Below are positions 36,031-44,664 of a DNA stretch of 64,000 bases, in pieces (position 1 is the first letter of the stretch; each line of letters opens with the position of its first letter). This DNA is from Flavobacterium sp. I3-2 (GTDB lineage Bacteria > Bacteroidota > Bacteroidia > Flavobacteriales > Flavobacteriaceae): positions 2,976,001 through 3,040,000 of the forward strand of contig NZ_CP058306.1 of the NCBI RefSeq assembly GCF_013389595.1, given 5' to 3'. A program made the translations under genes and the position numbers. The notes beneath the pieces were generated by a model that was given only the letters and a program-made list of their open reading frames with translations, did no database searches and was not told where the DNA came from.

Positions 36031-36063
36031 AAATAGGAATTTTATTTAATAAAATTCCTATTT
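36031..36063 (-). terminator. Terminator of htpG
   Basis: A perfect 15-bp stem (36031-36045 with 36049-36063) and 3-nt loop, followed by a T-rich run on the minus strand, 6 bp after the htpG stop. Confidence 0.8.
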
Positions 36064-36068
36064 GCTAA

Positions 36069-37916
36069 TTATTTGATATTTTCAAAATTACGTTTGATAA
36101 AAGACGTTAAAGCTTCTCCTTTTAATAAACCTTGAGAAAGTTTAGCTAAATCTAACGCTTGATTTATTAAAGCTGTTTGTTTTTCTCCTTCGGTTTGTAA
36201 GATTGAAGTTGCTAATTCACTATTTGTGTTTACAACCAAATTGTACATTTCAGGGAAATTTCCAAACATTCCTCCACCGCCAGTAGCTTGCATTTCTTTC
36301 ATTCGACGCATAAACTCAGGTTGCGTAATCATAAACGGAGCTGCGTGACTATCTAAAGCTTCTGTTTGCACCGTATAAGTTGCTTTCGGAACAATGTTTT
36401 CTAAAACTTCTTTCAGTTTTGTTTGTTCATCTTCTGATAATATAGAAATAGTATTTTCATCTTTTTTAATTAAATTATCAATATGATCCGCATCAACACG
36501 TACAAAAGATAGATTTTCGTTATCCATTTCTAACTTTTGAATTAAATGCGAAACGATAGGAGAATCTAATAATAAAACTTCATAACCTTTAGCTTTAGCT
36601 TGTTCAATATAACTGTGTTGTGCTTCTTTGTTTGAAGTGTACAAAACAATTAATTTTCCGTCTTTATCTGTTTGTTTATCTTTTAAGGCTACTTTTAATT
36701 CTTCTAAAGTGTAGAATTTATCCTCAGTTGTTGGATACAATACAAAACTTCCAGCTTTTTCGTAGAATTTAGGTTCAGAAAGCATTCCGTATTCTAAAAC
36801 CATTTTAACATCATTCCATTTTTGTTGGAAATCTTCACGGTTTTCGTTGAATAACGATTTTAATTTATCTGCAACTTTACGTGTGATGTAATTCGAAATT
36901 TTCTTTACATTCCCATCAGCTTGTAAATACGAACGCGAAACGTTTAACGGAATATCCGGAGAATCAATAACACCTTTTAACATCGTTAAAAATTCCGGAA
37001 CAATTCCTTCAACGTTATCGGTTACAAAAACTTGATTTTGATACAGTTGAATTTTATCTTTTTGAAGTTGTAAATCGCCAGATAATTTAGGGAAATATAA
37101 AATACCAGTTAAATTAAACGGATAATCTACATTTAGATGAATATTAAACAAAGGTTCTTCAAATTGCATGGGATACAATTCATGATAGAATTTCTTATAA
37201 TCTTCATCTGTTAAATCCGATGGTTGTTTTGTCCAAGCTGGATTCGGATTATTGATGATGTTGTCAACTTCTACTTTTTCATCGCCTTCACCTTCTGTTT
37301 TTGTACCGAATTTAATTGGCACTGGCATGAATTTGTTGTACTTCGTTAACAATTCGTTGATTTTGTATTCTTCTAAGAATTCTAACGAATCTTCAGCAAT
37401 GTGTAAAATGATTTCTGTTCCACGATCTGTTTTGTCAGAAACTTCTAGAGTAAATTCTGGTGATCCATCACAAGTCCAATGTGCTGCAGGTGCTTCTTTG
37501 TAAGATTTTGTAATGATTTCAACTTTATCAGCGACCATAAATGCAGAGTAAAATCCTAAACCAAAATGACCAATAATACCAGAATCTTTAGCAGAATCTT
37601 TATATTTTTCTAGAAACTCTTCAGCTCCAGAAAACGCTACTTGATTTATATATTTTTCAACTTCTTCAGCAGTCATTCCCAAACCTTGGTCAATGATATG
37701 TAATTTTTTATTTTCTTTATCGATGCGAACTTCAATTTTAGGATTACCATATTCGACATTAGTTTCTCCGATTGAACATAAATGCTTTAATTTCAAAGTA
37801 GCATCGGTTGCATTTGATACTAATTCACGAAGAAAAATTTCGTGATCGCTGTACAAAAACTTTTTAATTAACGGAAAAATATTTTCAACCGTTACATTTA
37901 TTTTACCTGAAGTCAT
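36069..37916 (-). CDS. htpG: Chaperone HtpG (bacterial Hsp90)
   Basis: A 615-residue Hsp90 ATPase that assists folding of client proteins in the cytoplasm. Family blocks are clear: FLRELVSNATDATLK, IIDQGLGMT, SGAEEFLEKYKDSAKDSGIIGHFGLGFYSAF split over residues 95-130, GTEIILHI, and DIPLNVSRSYLQ in the middle domain. Length is typical of bacterial HtpG. It is a single gene with its own terminator. Confidence 0.97.
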   Translation of the reverse strand: MTSGKINVTVENIFPLIKKFLYSDHEIFLRELVSNATDATLKLKHLCSIGETNVEYGNPKIEVRIDKENKKLHIIDQGLGMTAEEVEKYINQVAFSGAEEFLEKYKDSAKDSGIIGHFGLGFYSAFMVADKVEIITKSYKEAPAAHWTCDGSPEFTLEVSDKTDRGTEIILHIAEDSLEFLEEYKINELLTKYNKFMPVPIKFGTKTEGEGDEKVEVDNIINNPNPAWTKQPSDLTDEDYKKFYHELYPMQFEEPLFNIHLNVDYPFNLTGILYFPKLSGDLQLQKDKIQLYQNQVFVTDNVEGIVPEFLTMLKGVIDSPDIPLNVSRSYLQADGNVKKISNYITRKVADKLKSLFNENREDFQQKWNDVKMVLEYGMLSEPKFYEKAGSFVLYPTTEDKFYTLEELKVALKDKQTDKDGKLIVLYTSNKEAQHSYIEQAKAKGYEVLLLDSPIVSHLIQKLEMDNENLSFVRVDADHIDNLIKKDENTISILSEDEQTKLKEVLENIVPKATYTVQTEALDSHAAPFMITQPEFMRRMKEMQATGGGGMFGNFPEMYNLVVNTNSELATSILQTEGEKQTALINQALDLAKLSQGLLKGEALTSFIKRNFENIK

Positions 37917-38060
37917 TTTATTTGTATTTTAGTATGATTATTTAAATTTATAATTAAGTTATAATTCAAAGAAAATACCAATTATTTACTTTGTGACAAA
38001 CTGTCATAAAATAGTTTTTTCTTTTTTTATAAAAAAATATTATCAAGGCACATTATTTGC

Positions 38061-38068
38061 TACTTTTG
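38061..38068 (+). promoter_or_regulatory. Candidate -7 box TACTTTTG of the lipocalin-OmpA operon
   Basis: An exact TAnnTTTG match 19 bp upstream of the lipocalin-like start. No clear -33 TTG upstream. Confidence 0.5.
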
Positions 38069-38087
38069 TATAAGTAAAATTAAAATT

Positions 38088-38525
38088 ATGAGAAAAATTT
38101 TAGGAATTGGTTTAATTGCATTATCTTTTGTGGCGTGCAAACCAACAAACGATGTTAAATCACAAATTGGTTTAAAAGGTGAATGGACATTAACAAATGT
38201 TTCATATCCTAAAGGTTTTAAAGTAACTTCTTTTCATGTTGCTGATGCTAAATGTTTTGAAGGTAGTCATTGGAAATTTGTTCCTAACAATAATACAGGA
38301 ACAATAACTTTAGATAATCCTGGTGATTGTCCAACTTTTTCGTCAAATATAGTTTGGACTATTGGGAATGATCAATCTTTTAATATGAAATTTGTTGGAA
38401 ATGAAAAAGCAAAACATATTACTACAGGTTATAAATTAGCAATCGAAAATCAATCAGCTAATTCATTTGATTTAGTAGATAACTCAACTGGAACAAAAGT
38501 TGTTTATAAATTCGCGAAAAATTAA
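38088..38525 (+). CDS. Lipocalin-like lipoprotein
   Basis: A 145-residue lipoprotein (MRKILGIGLIALSFVAC, Cys17) of the small lipocalin-like family of Bacteroidota. KGEWTLTNVSYP begins the first strand; a regular series of beta strands ends with GTKVVYKFAKN. Two Cys (near residues 63 and 84) could form a disulfide. It lies 21 bp before the OmpA-type gene and is probably co-transcribed with it. The ligand is unknown. Confidence 0.78.
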   Translation: MRKILGIGLIALSFVACKPTNDVKSQIGLKGEWTLTNVSYPKGFKVTSFHVADAKCFEGSHWKFVPNNNTGTITLDNPGDCPTFSSNIVWTIGNDQSFNMKFVGNEKAKHITTGYKLAIENQSANSFDLVDNSTGTKVVYKFAKN

Positions 38526-38546
38526 TAATAATAGAAACTAAATATT

Positions 38547-39245
38547 ATGAGAAAATTTAATACTTACTTGTTATTAGGAGCTTTAATTAGTGGAACTTTT
38601 TTAACTAGTTGTAACACAGTAAAAAATTCAAACAATACACAACGTGGAGCCGCAGCAGGTGCCGCAGCAGGTGCTATTTTAGGTGGTGTTTTAGGTAATA
38701 ATGTTGGAAGTAAAAACAATAGTGCTTTAGGAGCTGTTCTTGGTGGTGTTGTAGGAGGAACTGTTGGTGGAGTGATTGGTAAAAAAATGGACAAACAAGC
38801 TCAAGAAATTCAAAACACCTTACCTGGTGTAGAAGTTGAAAGAGTTGGTGAAGGTATTAAAGTTACTTTAGGAGAAAGCACTGTAAATTTTGAATTTGAT
38901 AAATCTGATTTAACAGACAAAGCTAAAGCTAATTTAGATAAACTTGCCAAAGTTTTTATCGCAAATCCTGACACAAAACTTATGATTTATGGTTATACAG
39001 ATAATGTTGGTAAGGAAGAATATAATGTCAAATTATCTCGTAGTAGAGCAAATGCTGTTAAAGCATATTTAGTAAGTAAAGGTATTGGAACAAAACGTTT
39101 AACTACTGAAGGAATGGGAATGGCAGATCCGATAGCATCAAATGATACAGCAGCAGGTAGAGCTAAAAATCGTCGTGTTGAATTTAGCATCGTTGCTAAC
39201 GAAGATATGATTAGAGATGCCCAAAACGAAGTGAATAGATACTAG
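38547..39245 (+). CDS. OmpA-family lipoprotein with glycine zipper
   Basis: A 232-residue lipoprotein (lipobox LTSC, Cys22). Residues about 33-85 are a glycine zipper rich in GAAAGA and GGVLGG. Residues about 110-222 form an OmpA C-terminal peptidoglycan-binding domain with VNFEFDKSDLTD, YGYTDNVGKEEYN, LSRSRANAVKAYLV and GRAKNRRVEF. It anchors the outer membrane to peptidoglycan. Same operon as the lipocalin-like gene. Confidence 0.93.
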   Translation: MRKFNTYLLLGALISGTFLTSCNTVKNSNNTQRGAAAGAAAGAILGGVLGNNVGSKNNSALGAVLGGVVGGTVGGVIGKKMDKQAQEIQNTLPGVEVERVGEGIKVTLGESTVNFEFDKSDLTDKAKANLDKLAKVFIANPDTKLMIYGYTDNVGKEEYNVKLSRSRANAVKAYLVSKGIGTKRLTTEGMGMADPIASNDTAAGRAKNRRVEFSIVANEDMIRDAQNEVNRY

Positions 39246-39260
39246 TTTAGTGTTTCATAA

Positions 39261-39296
39261 AAAAAACGTTCAGTGTTTACACACTGAACGTTTTTT
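39261..39296. terminator. Bidirectional terminator between OmpA and TonB-family genes
   Basis: A 16-bp perfect stem (39261-39276 with 39281-39296) and 4-nt loop, with A runs on one side and T runs on the other, in the tail-to-tail space of two convergent genes. Confidence 0.9.
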
Positions 39297-39319
39297 TTAT
39301 GAAACTAACTACTTGGAAC

Positions 39320-41788
39320 TTACATCATCTCATCTATATCTTCAGATTGCATTTGCTTTTTCTGATTTTTCATTCGATCATTTTTTGATTGATTAAATCG
39401 ATATGTAAACGATAAATTTATGGTTCTTTCTCTCCATTGCATTTCTGAATAAGATTTAGATTGTACTAAATCAAGATCCATTCTGTGCTTTCTTGAATTA
39501 AATAAATCTTGAACATTCAAAGATAAAGTTCCTTTTTCTTTTAGGACATCTTTACTAAAGGCTAAGTTAACTGCTGTAGAACTTAAACGTTTTCCTTGAG
39601 CTGTTGTTTGTGGTCCTTCATACATTACATTTGTTTGCCATTCAACTTTCCCAGGTAAAGTTACTCTTGAATTTAATCGTCCTGTAAACGTAAAAGTATC
39701 GTTGTCAAAATTTTGATTAACCACTTGATCTAGGTAATCAATATATTGATAATTTCCTCTAGTTGAAACTTGAAATAAATTTGCATTTGCATTTAATCTC
39801 CACCAAGAAAAAGGTGTGTAATTTAAATTCAATTCTAATCCATATCTGTATTCAGTTGCTAAATTGATAGGTCCACTGATTGTAATTGGAATAGCTTCTT
39901 CATTTACACCATCAACTCTTCTAACAAATTGTGTAGCATCAGTTGTTTTATTGAAGTATGCCGAAGCGTTCAAAGTAAACTGATGATTGAAACGTTTCAT
40001 ATACCCAAAATCATAAGCATCAGTAAACGAAGGATTCAAATCTGGATTACCCATAAAGAAGTTGATTGAACTTGAATAATTCGAAATAGGATTTAACATT
40101 CTACCTCTTGGTCTTCTTACTCTTCTACTATAACTTGCAGAAATATTTTCACCATCAACTAATTCATAGCTTAAGAAAGCACTAGGAAATAAATCATTGT
40201 ATTTTTTCTTATTAAAATCTTGATTTATTAATTGGTTTACATCTATTTGTGTATCTTCCCAACGTAAACCAACCATATAACTGAATTTATTAATTTTGTT
40301 TCCGTATTGAGCATAAATTGCATTTACACGTTCTTTGTATTCTAAATCGCTTCTAAATAAATCATTTGGTTCTAAAACACCAGCGTTATTCAAAGAATTA
40401 ATATCAAATGATGTATGTAACTCATTAAAATTTCCTAAATATCCAGCTTCAAATTGGCTTCCTTCACCTAAAGGTAATACATAATCAACTCGAGCGATGA
40501 TTCGTTTTTCGTCTTCTGTAGCTCTGGTTACATCTTTAGATAAAAGGTTAGCAGTTTGACTAATTGTTGAAATATCCGAATTTTCAGTATCGGTATTATC
40601 ACTTATACTTCCAGATACAAATAATTGATGTCCTTTATCATTAAATTTATACGTGAAATCAGTAGTGTATTCTTTCGTTTCTTTACGATCATCTTCTTCC
40701 GTTAAACGACTTCTAGTATCAATTAAAGTGTAGTTTTCGTTATAATTAGAATAGTTTAATGTTTTAGGAATTTCTCCTTTACTTTTACGATATGTAACTC
40801 CATTGTTCCAAGTTAACTTATCTGTAATATTCCATTCAACTCCAAAATTTCCGTTAAAACCATTTCGATCTCTCGTGCTTTCAGAACGCTCATTAACAAA
40901 TTGAGAAGTTGTTCCGTCTTCATTAAAATATTCAGAATCGTTCATCGAATTTCCGAATGTTTTATTTTTCGAATAACCCAAGTTAGCAAAAAGATTTACG
41001 CTTTTCATACGATGATTAACATTTGCGTTAACTCCGTAACTTAAAGGATCTCCGACATTAACTGATACACTTCCGTTTGTACCGTTATTACTTCCTTTTT
41101 TAAGAATGATATTGATAATTCCAGCTCCTCCTTCAGCTTCATAACGAGCTGATGGATTGGTAATTACCTCAACTCGATCGATTGATTCTGATGGTAACAT
41201 TTTCAAAGCATCTCCAATATTTGAAGCCAAACCAGAAGGTTTACCATCAATTAAAACACGCACAGACTCATTTCCTCTCAAACTTACATTTCCGTCAGAA
41301 TCAACTTGAATAGATGGAATGTTATCCAGGACATCGCTTGCAGTTCCACCACGTACAATGGCATTGTCAGCAACGTTGTAAATGCGTTTATCTAGTTTAA
41401 TCTCAACTTCAGCACGTTTTGCAGTTACTACTAAACCTTCTAAAACTTCAGAATCATTTTGAATTTTGAAAGTTCCCAAATCCGTTGATTCTGTAATTTC
41501 TTTATTAGAAATTTCAATTGTTTGATAACCTAAATATTCAACACGAATATTATAAGTTCCTGAAGATGTACTAATATTAAAATTACCACTTGTATCAGTA
41601 ACATCACCAGTTATCAAGTCGGGATTTATGGTGCTAATTAGTGTAATATTAGCATATTCAAGAGGTTGGTTCGTTGAAGCCTCAACTACCGTTCCTTTGA
41701 TGAATATTTCATTTGAAGGCGTTTGCGCCCAGACTAATGAACTAAAAGAAAGTGAGGCAACTACTGTTAAAAACCGTGTCGATTTCAT
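39320..41788 (-). CDS. TonB-dependent receptor-like outer-membrane beta-barrel protein
   Basis: An 822-residue outer-membrane protein. Signal peptide residues 1-22 (ending VWAQ). A carboxypeptidase-regulatory-like domain (IKGTVVEASTNQPLEYANITL) lies at about 28-110. A plug domain follows, with SDVLDNIPSIQVDSDGNVSL and RVEVITNPSARYEAEGGAGI. The rest is a large beta-barrel of the outer-membrane beta-barrel family 3 type ending in LSFTYRFNQ and a polar Met-rich tail. No partner lipoprotein of SusD type is nearby. The substrate, possibly a siderophore or peptide, cannot be inferred. Confidence 0.9.
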   Translation of the reverse strand: MKSTRFLTVVASLSFSSLVWAQTPSNEIFIKGTVVEASTNQPLEYANITLISTINPDLITGDVTDTSGNFNISTSSGTYNIRVEYLGYQTIEISNKEITESTDLGTFKIQNDSEVLEGLVVTAKRAEVEIKLDKRIYNVADNAIVRGGTASDVLDNIPSIQVDSDGNVSLRGNESVRVLIDGKPSGLASNIGDALKMLPSESIDRVEVITNPSARYEAEGGAGIINIILKKGSNNGTNGSVSVNVGDPLSYGVNANVNHRMKSVNLFANLGYSKNKTFGNSMNDSEYFNEDGTTSQFVNERSESTRDRNGFNGNFGVEWNITDKLTWNNGVTYRKSKGEIPKTLNYSNYNENYTLIDTRSRLTEEDDRKETKEYTTDFTYKFNDKGHQLFVSGSISDNTDTENSDISTISQTANLLSKDVTRATEDEKRIIARVDYVLPLGEGSQFEAGYLGNFNELHTSFDINSLNNAGVLEPNDLFRSDLEYKERVNAIYAQYGNKINKFSYMVGLRWEDTQIDVNQLINQDFNKKKYNDLFPSAFLSYELVDGENISASYSRRVRRPRGRMLNPISNYSSSINFFMGNPDLNPSFTDAYDFGYMKRFNHQFTLNASAYFNKTTDATQFVRRVDGVNEEAIPITISGPINLATEYRYGLELNLNYTPFSWWRLNANANLFQVSTRGNYQYIDYLDQVVNQNFDNDTFTFTGRLNSRVTLPGKVEWQTNVMYEGPQTTAQGKRLSSTAVNLAFSKDVLKEKGTLSLNVQDLFNSRKHRMDLDLVQSKSYSEMQWRERTINLSFTYRFNQSKNDRMKNQKKQMQSEDIDEMM

Positions 41789-41877
41789 TAAAGAAAGTTT
41801 TTTAAATTTTGTAGCAAAAATACTAAAACAATCGGGTTTTAGTGATAATATTTTGTTAAAGAGCTGTTGTTTGTAGA

Positions 41878-42222
41878 TTAAATAATCTCATTAATTCTCG
41901 AAAATGGACGTGCGATAACTCCATGATTTTCATTAATCACAATTGGACGTTCAATTAACTTCGGATTTTCTGACAATATCTTAATTATTTCATCGTCAGT
42001 AAGTGTTTTATCTTTATAATTCTCTTTCCAAATTGCCTCTTTTGTACGAACAAGTTCAATGGGTGAAATATTTAATATTTTAATGATTCTATTTAATTCA
42101 TCGATACTTAAACCTTCATCTAAATATTTTACAACACTATGCGGTATTTTTTGTTCTTCTAAAAAGCATAAACCTTCTCTTGATTTGCTGCAACGCGGAT
42201 TGTGATAAATTGTAATCATCAT
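41878..42222 (-). CDS. Arsenate reductase-like protein, ArsC/Spx thioredoxin fold
   Basis: I place the start at the ATG pair at 42222/42219, giving 113-114 residues (MMITIYHNPRCSKSREGL). A start at 42264 would overlap the divergent CPBP gene and add an unusual leader. The glutaredoxin-coupled ArsC motif NPRCSKSR supplies the catalytic Cys, and ERPIVINENHGVIARPF closes the domain. This family reduces arsenate with glutathione-type thiols, but many chromosomal copies have unproven roles. No ars operon is nearby. Confidence 0.88.
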   Translation of the reverse strand: MMITIYHNPRCSKSREGLCFLEEQKIPHSVVKYLDEGLSIDELNRIIKILNISPIELVRTKEAIWKENYKDKTLTDDEIIKILSENPKLIERPIVINENHGVIARPFSRINEII

Positions 42223-42254
42223 TTTATTTTTTATCAAATTTAATGTAACTTCGA

Positions 42255-43163
42255 ATGGAATCAAAATATAAAAAAATGTATATCGAACAATTAAAAAACA
42301 AAAAAGAATCGTTAATCAAATATTTACCTTTTCCATTGGTTTTCTTTCTGTTTATGGGATTAAACTATGTTGCAACTTTAGCCAGTGATGCAAGTACTAA
42401 TGATTTGATTGAAGCAACAATAAAAGTTTTTGGAAAGAATTTAACCTTTGCTTTTATGATTGTTCCGCTGTCTTTTTTATGTGTGATTTTACTTCTTTGG
42501 GTTAAATTTTTTCATAAACAAACCATTACTTCCTTAACCACAGCAAGGCCAAAAATTGATATTAGACGAATATTCTTTTCATTTTTTCTTTGGGCAGCAA
42601 TTCTTGTTTCTGTAATTTTGATTCAATATTTTATTTCACCAGATGATTTTTTAATCAATTTTAAATTAGGACCATTTCTTGTTTTATTGGTTTTAGCAAT
42701 TGTATTAATTCCGTTGCAAACCAGTTTTGAAGAATATTTGTTTCGCGGCTATTTAATGCAAGGATTAGGTTTATTAACTAAAAACAAATGGTTTCCGCTT
42801 TTGTTTACTTCAATTTCATTCGGATTGTTACATATTGCGAATCCAGAAGTTGGAGCTTACGGCATGCAAATGATGGTTTTCTACATCGGTACAGGTTTAT
42901 TTTTAGGTATCATAACTTTAATGGACAATGGTTTAGAATTAGCCTTAGGTTTTCATGCGGCGAATAATTTAGTTGGTGCACTTTTGGTAACCTCAAAAAA
43001 TTCGGCATTGCAAACAAATGCAATTTTTGAGCAAAATGTTGAATCGATGAGTTTTACAGAAATTTACATTCAAGTTTTAGTAGTGTTTCCGATTTTGATT
43101 TTTTTGTTTGCTAAAAAATACAAATGGAACGATTGGAAAAATAAATTAACAGGAAAGATTTAA
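42255..43163 (+). CDS. CPBP-family intramembrane metalloprotease
   Basis: A 302-residue membrane protein with about eight hydrophobic segments. The three CPBP (Abi/Rce1-like) motifs are present: FEEYLFRGYLMQG, FGLLHIANPE and FHAANN. These supply the glutamates and histidines of the intramembrane active site. Substrate unknown; relatives process prenylated proteins or bacteriocin-related peptides. It ends directly before menE. Confidence 0.9.
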   Translation: MESKYKKMYIEQLKNKKESLIKYLPFPLVFFLFMGLNYVATLASDASTNDLIEATIKVFGKNLTFAFMIVPLSFLCVILLLWVKFFHKQTITSLTTARPKIDIRRIFFSFFLWAAILVSVILIQYFISPDDFLINFKLGPFLVLLVLAIVLIPLQTSFEEYLFRGYLMQGLGLLTKNKWFPLLFTSISFGLLHIANPEVGAYGMQMMVFYIGTGLFLGIITLMDNGLELALGFHAANNLVGALLVTSKNSALQTNAIFEQNVESMSFTEIYIQVLVVFPILIFLFAKKYKWNDWKNKLTGKI

Positions 43164-44198
43164 ATGATGAACACAAATTATATTCATAACAATTTCCGTT
43201 TGAATGGAGAATTTTATGATGAAAAACAATTAATTGAACTTGCAAATCAGTATCAAAATTCAGACGAAACTTACAAACAAGATTTTGGAAATTTGATTAT
43301 GCAATGGTTTGATACGAATGATTTTATTACATTAACAACCTCGGGAACAACCGGAACTCCCAAGCAAATCGAATTAAAAAAGCAAGCAGTTATCAATTCT
43401 GCAAAAGCTACCGGAATCCATTTTAATTTACAACCAACCAATTCGGCGTTACTTTGTTTACCAACAAAATACATTGCAGGGAAATTAATGTTTGTTCGCT
43501 CTTTGATTTTGGGATTACATTTAGATTTGGTAAATCCAAGCTCAAATCCATTAAGTGAAATTATTAAAACTTACGATTTTGTTGCGATGGTGCCTTTGCA
43601 AGTAATTAATAGTGTTGATAAACTTCATCTGATAAAAAAATTAATTGTAGGTGGTGCAAAACTAGATTTAAAAGTTAAAGAATTGATTTTAGATTCGACT
43701 TCTGAAGTTTACGAAACTTACGGTATGACCGAAACCATTACGCATATCGCAGCTAAGAAAATTTCAGAAGAATTTTTTACCCCACTTCCGCATGCTCAAA
43801 TTTCGGTTGATGCTCGTGGTTGTTTAGTTATCGATGCACCTAGCGTAAATCCAGATAAACTAGTTACTAATGATTTGGTTGAATTTAAAACTCCAAATCA
43901 ATTCAAATGGTTGGGGCGCGTCGATAATGTGATTAATTCGGGTGGTGTCAAGCTTTTTCCTGAACAAATTGAAGAAAAATTGGCACCTTTTATTTCGTAT
44001 CGATTTTTTGTAATCGGTAAAGAAGATATTGTTTTAGGAAATAAATTGGTTTTGGTGATTGAAAGCGAGCCTTATCTAATAGAACCTCAAATGTTTGATG
44101 TTTTATTGCCGTTTGAAAAGCCTAAAGAAATTCAATTTGTAACGAATTTCAAAGAAACCGCAACAGGTAAAATTTTAAGAAAAGATAATTTAAGATAA
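43164..44198 (+). CDS. menE: o-Succinylbenzoate-CoA ligase (menaquinone biosynthesis)
   Basis: A 344-residue acyl-adenylate-forming enzyme that would activate o-succinylbenzoate to its CoA thioester. TTSGTTGTPKQIELKK is the P-loop, ETYGMTETITHIA the adenylate motif, and WLGRVDNVINSGGVKLFPEQIE the hinge region. FKETATGKILRKD carries the C-terminal catalytic Lys. It is shorter than E. coli MenE (about 450 residues), missing much of the N-terminal subdomain, as I recall for other Bacteroidota. No other men genes are in the window, so the substrate rests on the family match. Confidence 0.85.
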   Translation: MMNTNYIHNNFRLNGEFYDEKQLIELANQYQNSDETYKQDFGNLIMQWFDTNDFITLTTSGTTGTPKQIELKKQAVINSAKATGIHFNLQPTNSALLCLPTKYIAGKLMFVRSLILGLHLDLVNPSSNPLSEIIKTYDFVAMVPLQVINSVDKLHLIKKLIVGGAKLDLKVKELILDSTSEVYETYGMTETITHIAAKKISEEFFTPLPHAQISVDARGCLVIDAPSVNPDKLVTNDLVEFKTPNQFKWLGRVDNVINSGGVKLFPEQIEEKLAPFISYRFFVIGKEDIVLGNKLVLVIESEPYLIEPQMFDVLLPFEKPKEIQFVTNFKETATGKILRKDNLR

Positions 44199-44664
44199 AA
44201 GCTTAATGCTAAATTTATTTCAATTCATTAATTTTTTTTCTATTTTAAAATAAAAACACTAGAAAATAAATATTTTTTTATAAATTTTATAATTATTTCA
44301 GCTTGACTAATTAACTTATTATTTTTAAAGTATAAATTTAGTTCCAAGATATCAAATATTAATTTCTACAATTTAAGATAAAAAACAAGCAGTTTTTTTG
44401 TAAATCTAATTGGTTTTTAAGAAATTTTAATGACAATTTGGATCTTATCAAATTTTAAATCTAAACTTAATGCTGTTGTTTAAATTATTGAAATAATAAC
44501 TATGAATATTATCGAATTTATTTTGGCTCCAGAATTATTATTAAAGGAAAAATTTAATATCATTTTTATTCACTTTGTTTTTTTTCTTTAATGAATTTTT
44601 TATCAAAAAAACTAAAAGTAAATGAATTAATTAAAAAATCATCCATTTAAATAAATACTTCGTT
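44199..44664. other. AT-rich intergenic gap without recognisable gene
   Basis: This 466-bp tail-to-tail gap is extremely AT-rich. The largest candidate is a 29-codon ORF at 44502-44591, which lacks any family signature. The short phrase ATTTAAGATAAAA of the menE end recurs near 44370, and CTTAATGCT at about 44207 and 44466, hinting at a small decayed duplication. I see no hairpin terminator or RNA gene. Confidence 0.4.

Noticed and set aside
38564..38794. Minus-strand ORF rich in Pro and Ala opposite the OmpA gene
   Set aside because: It is the complement of the glycine-zipper codons of a well-supported OmpA-family gene.
44502..44591. 29-codon ORF in the 466-bp gap after menE
   Set aside because: Very short, AT-driven composition and no family match or promoter; could be chance.
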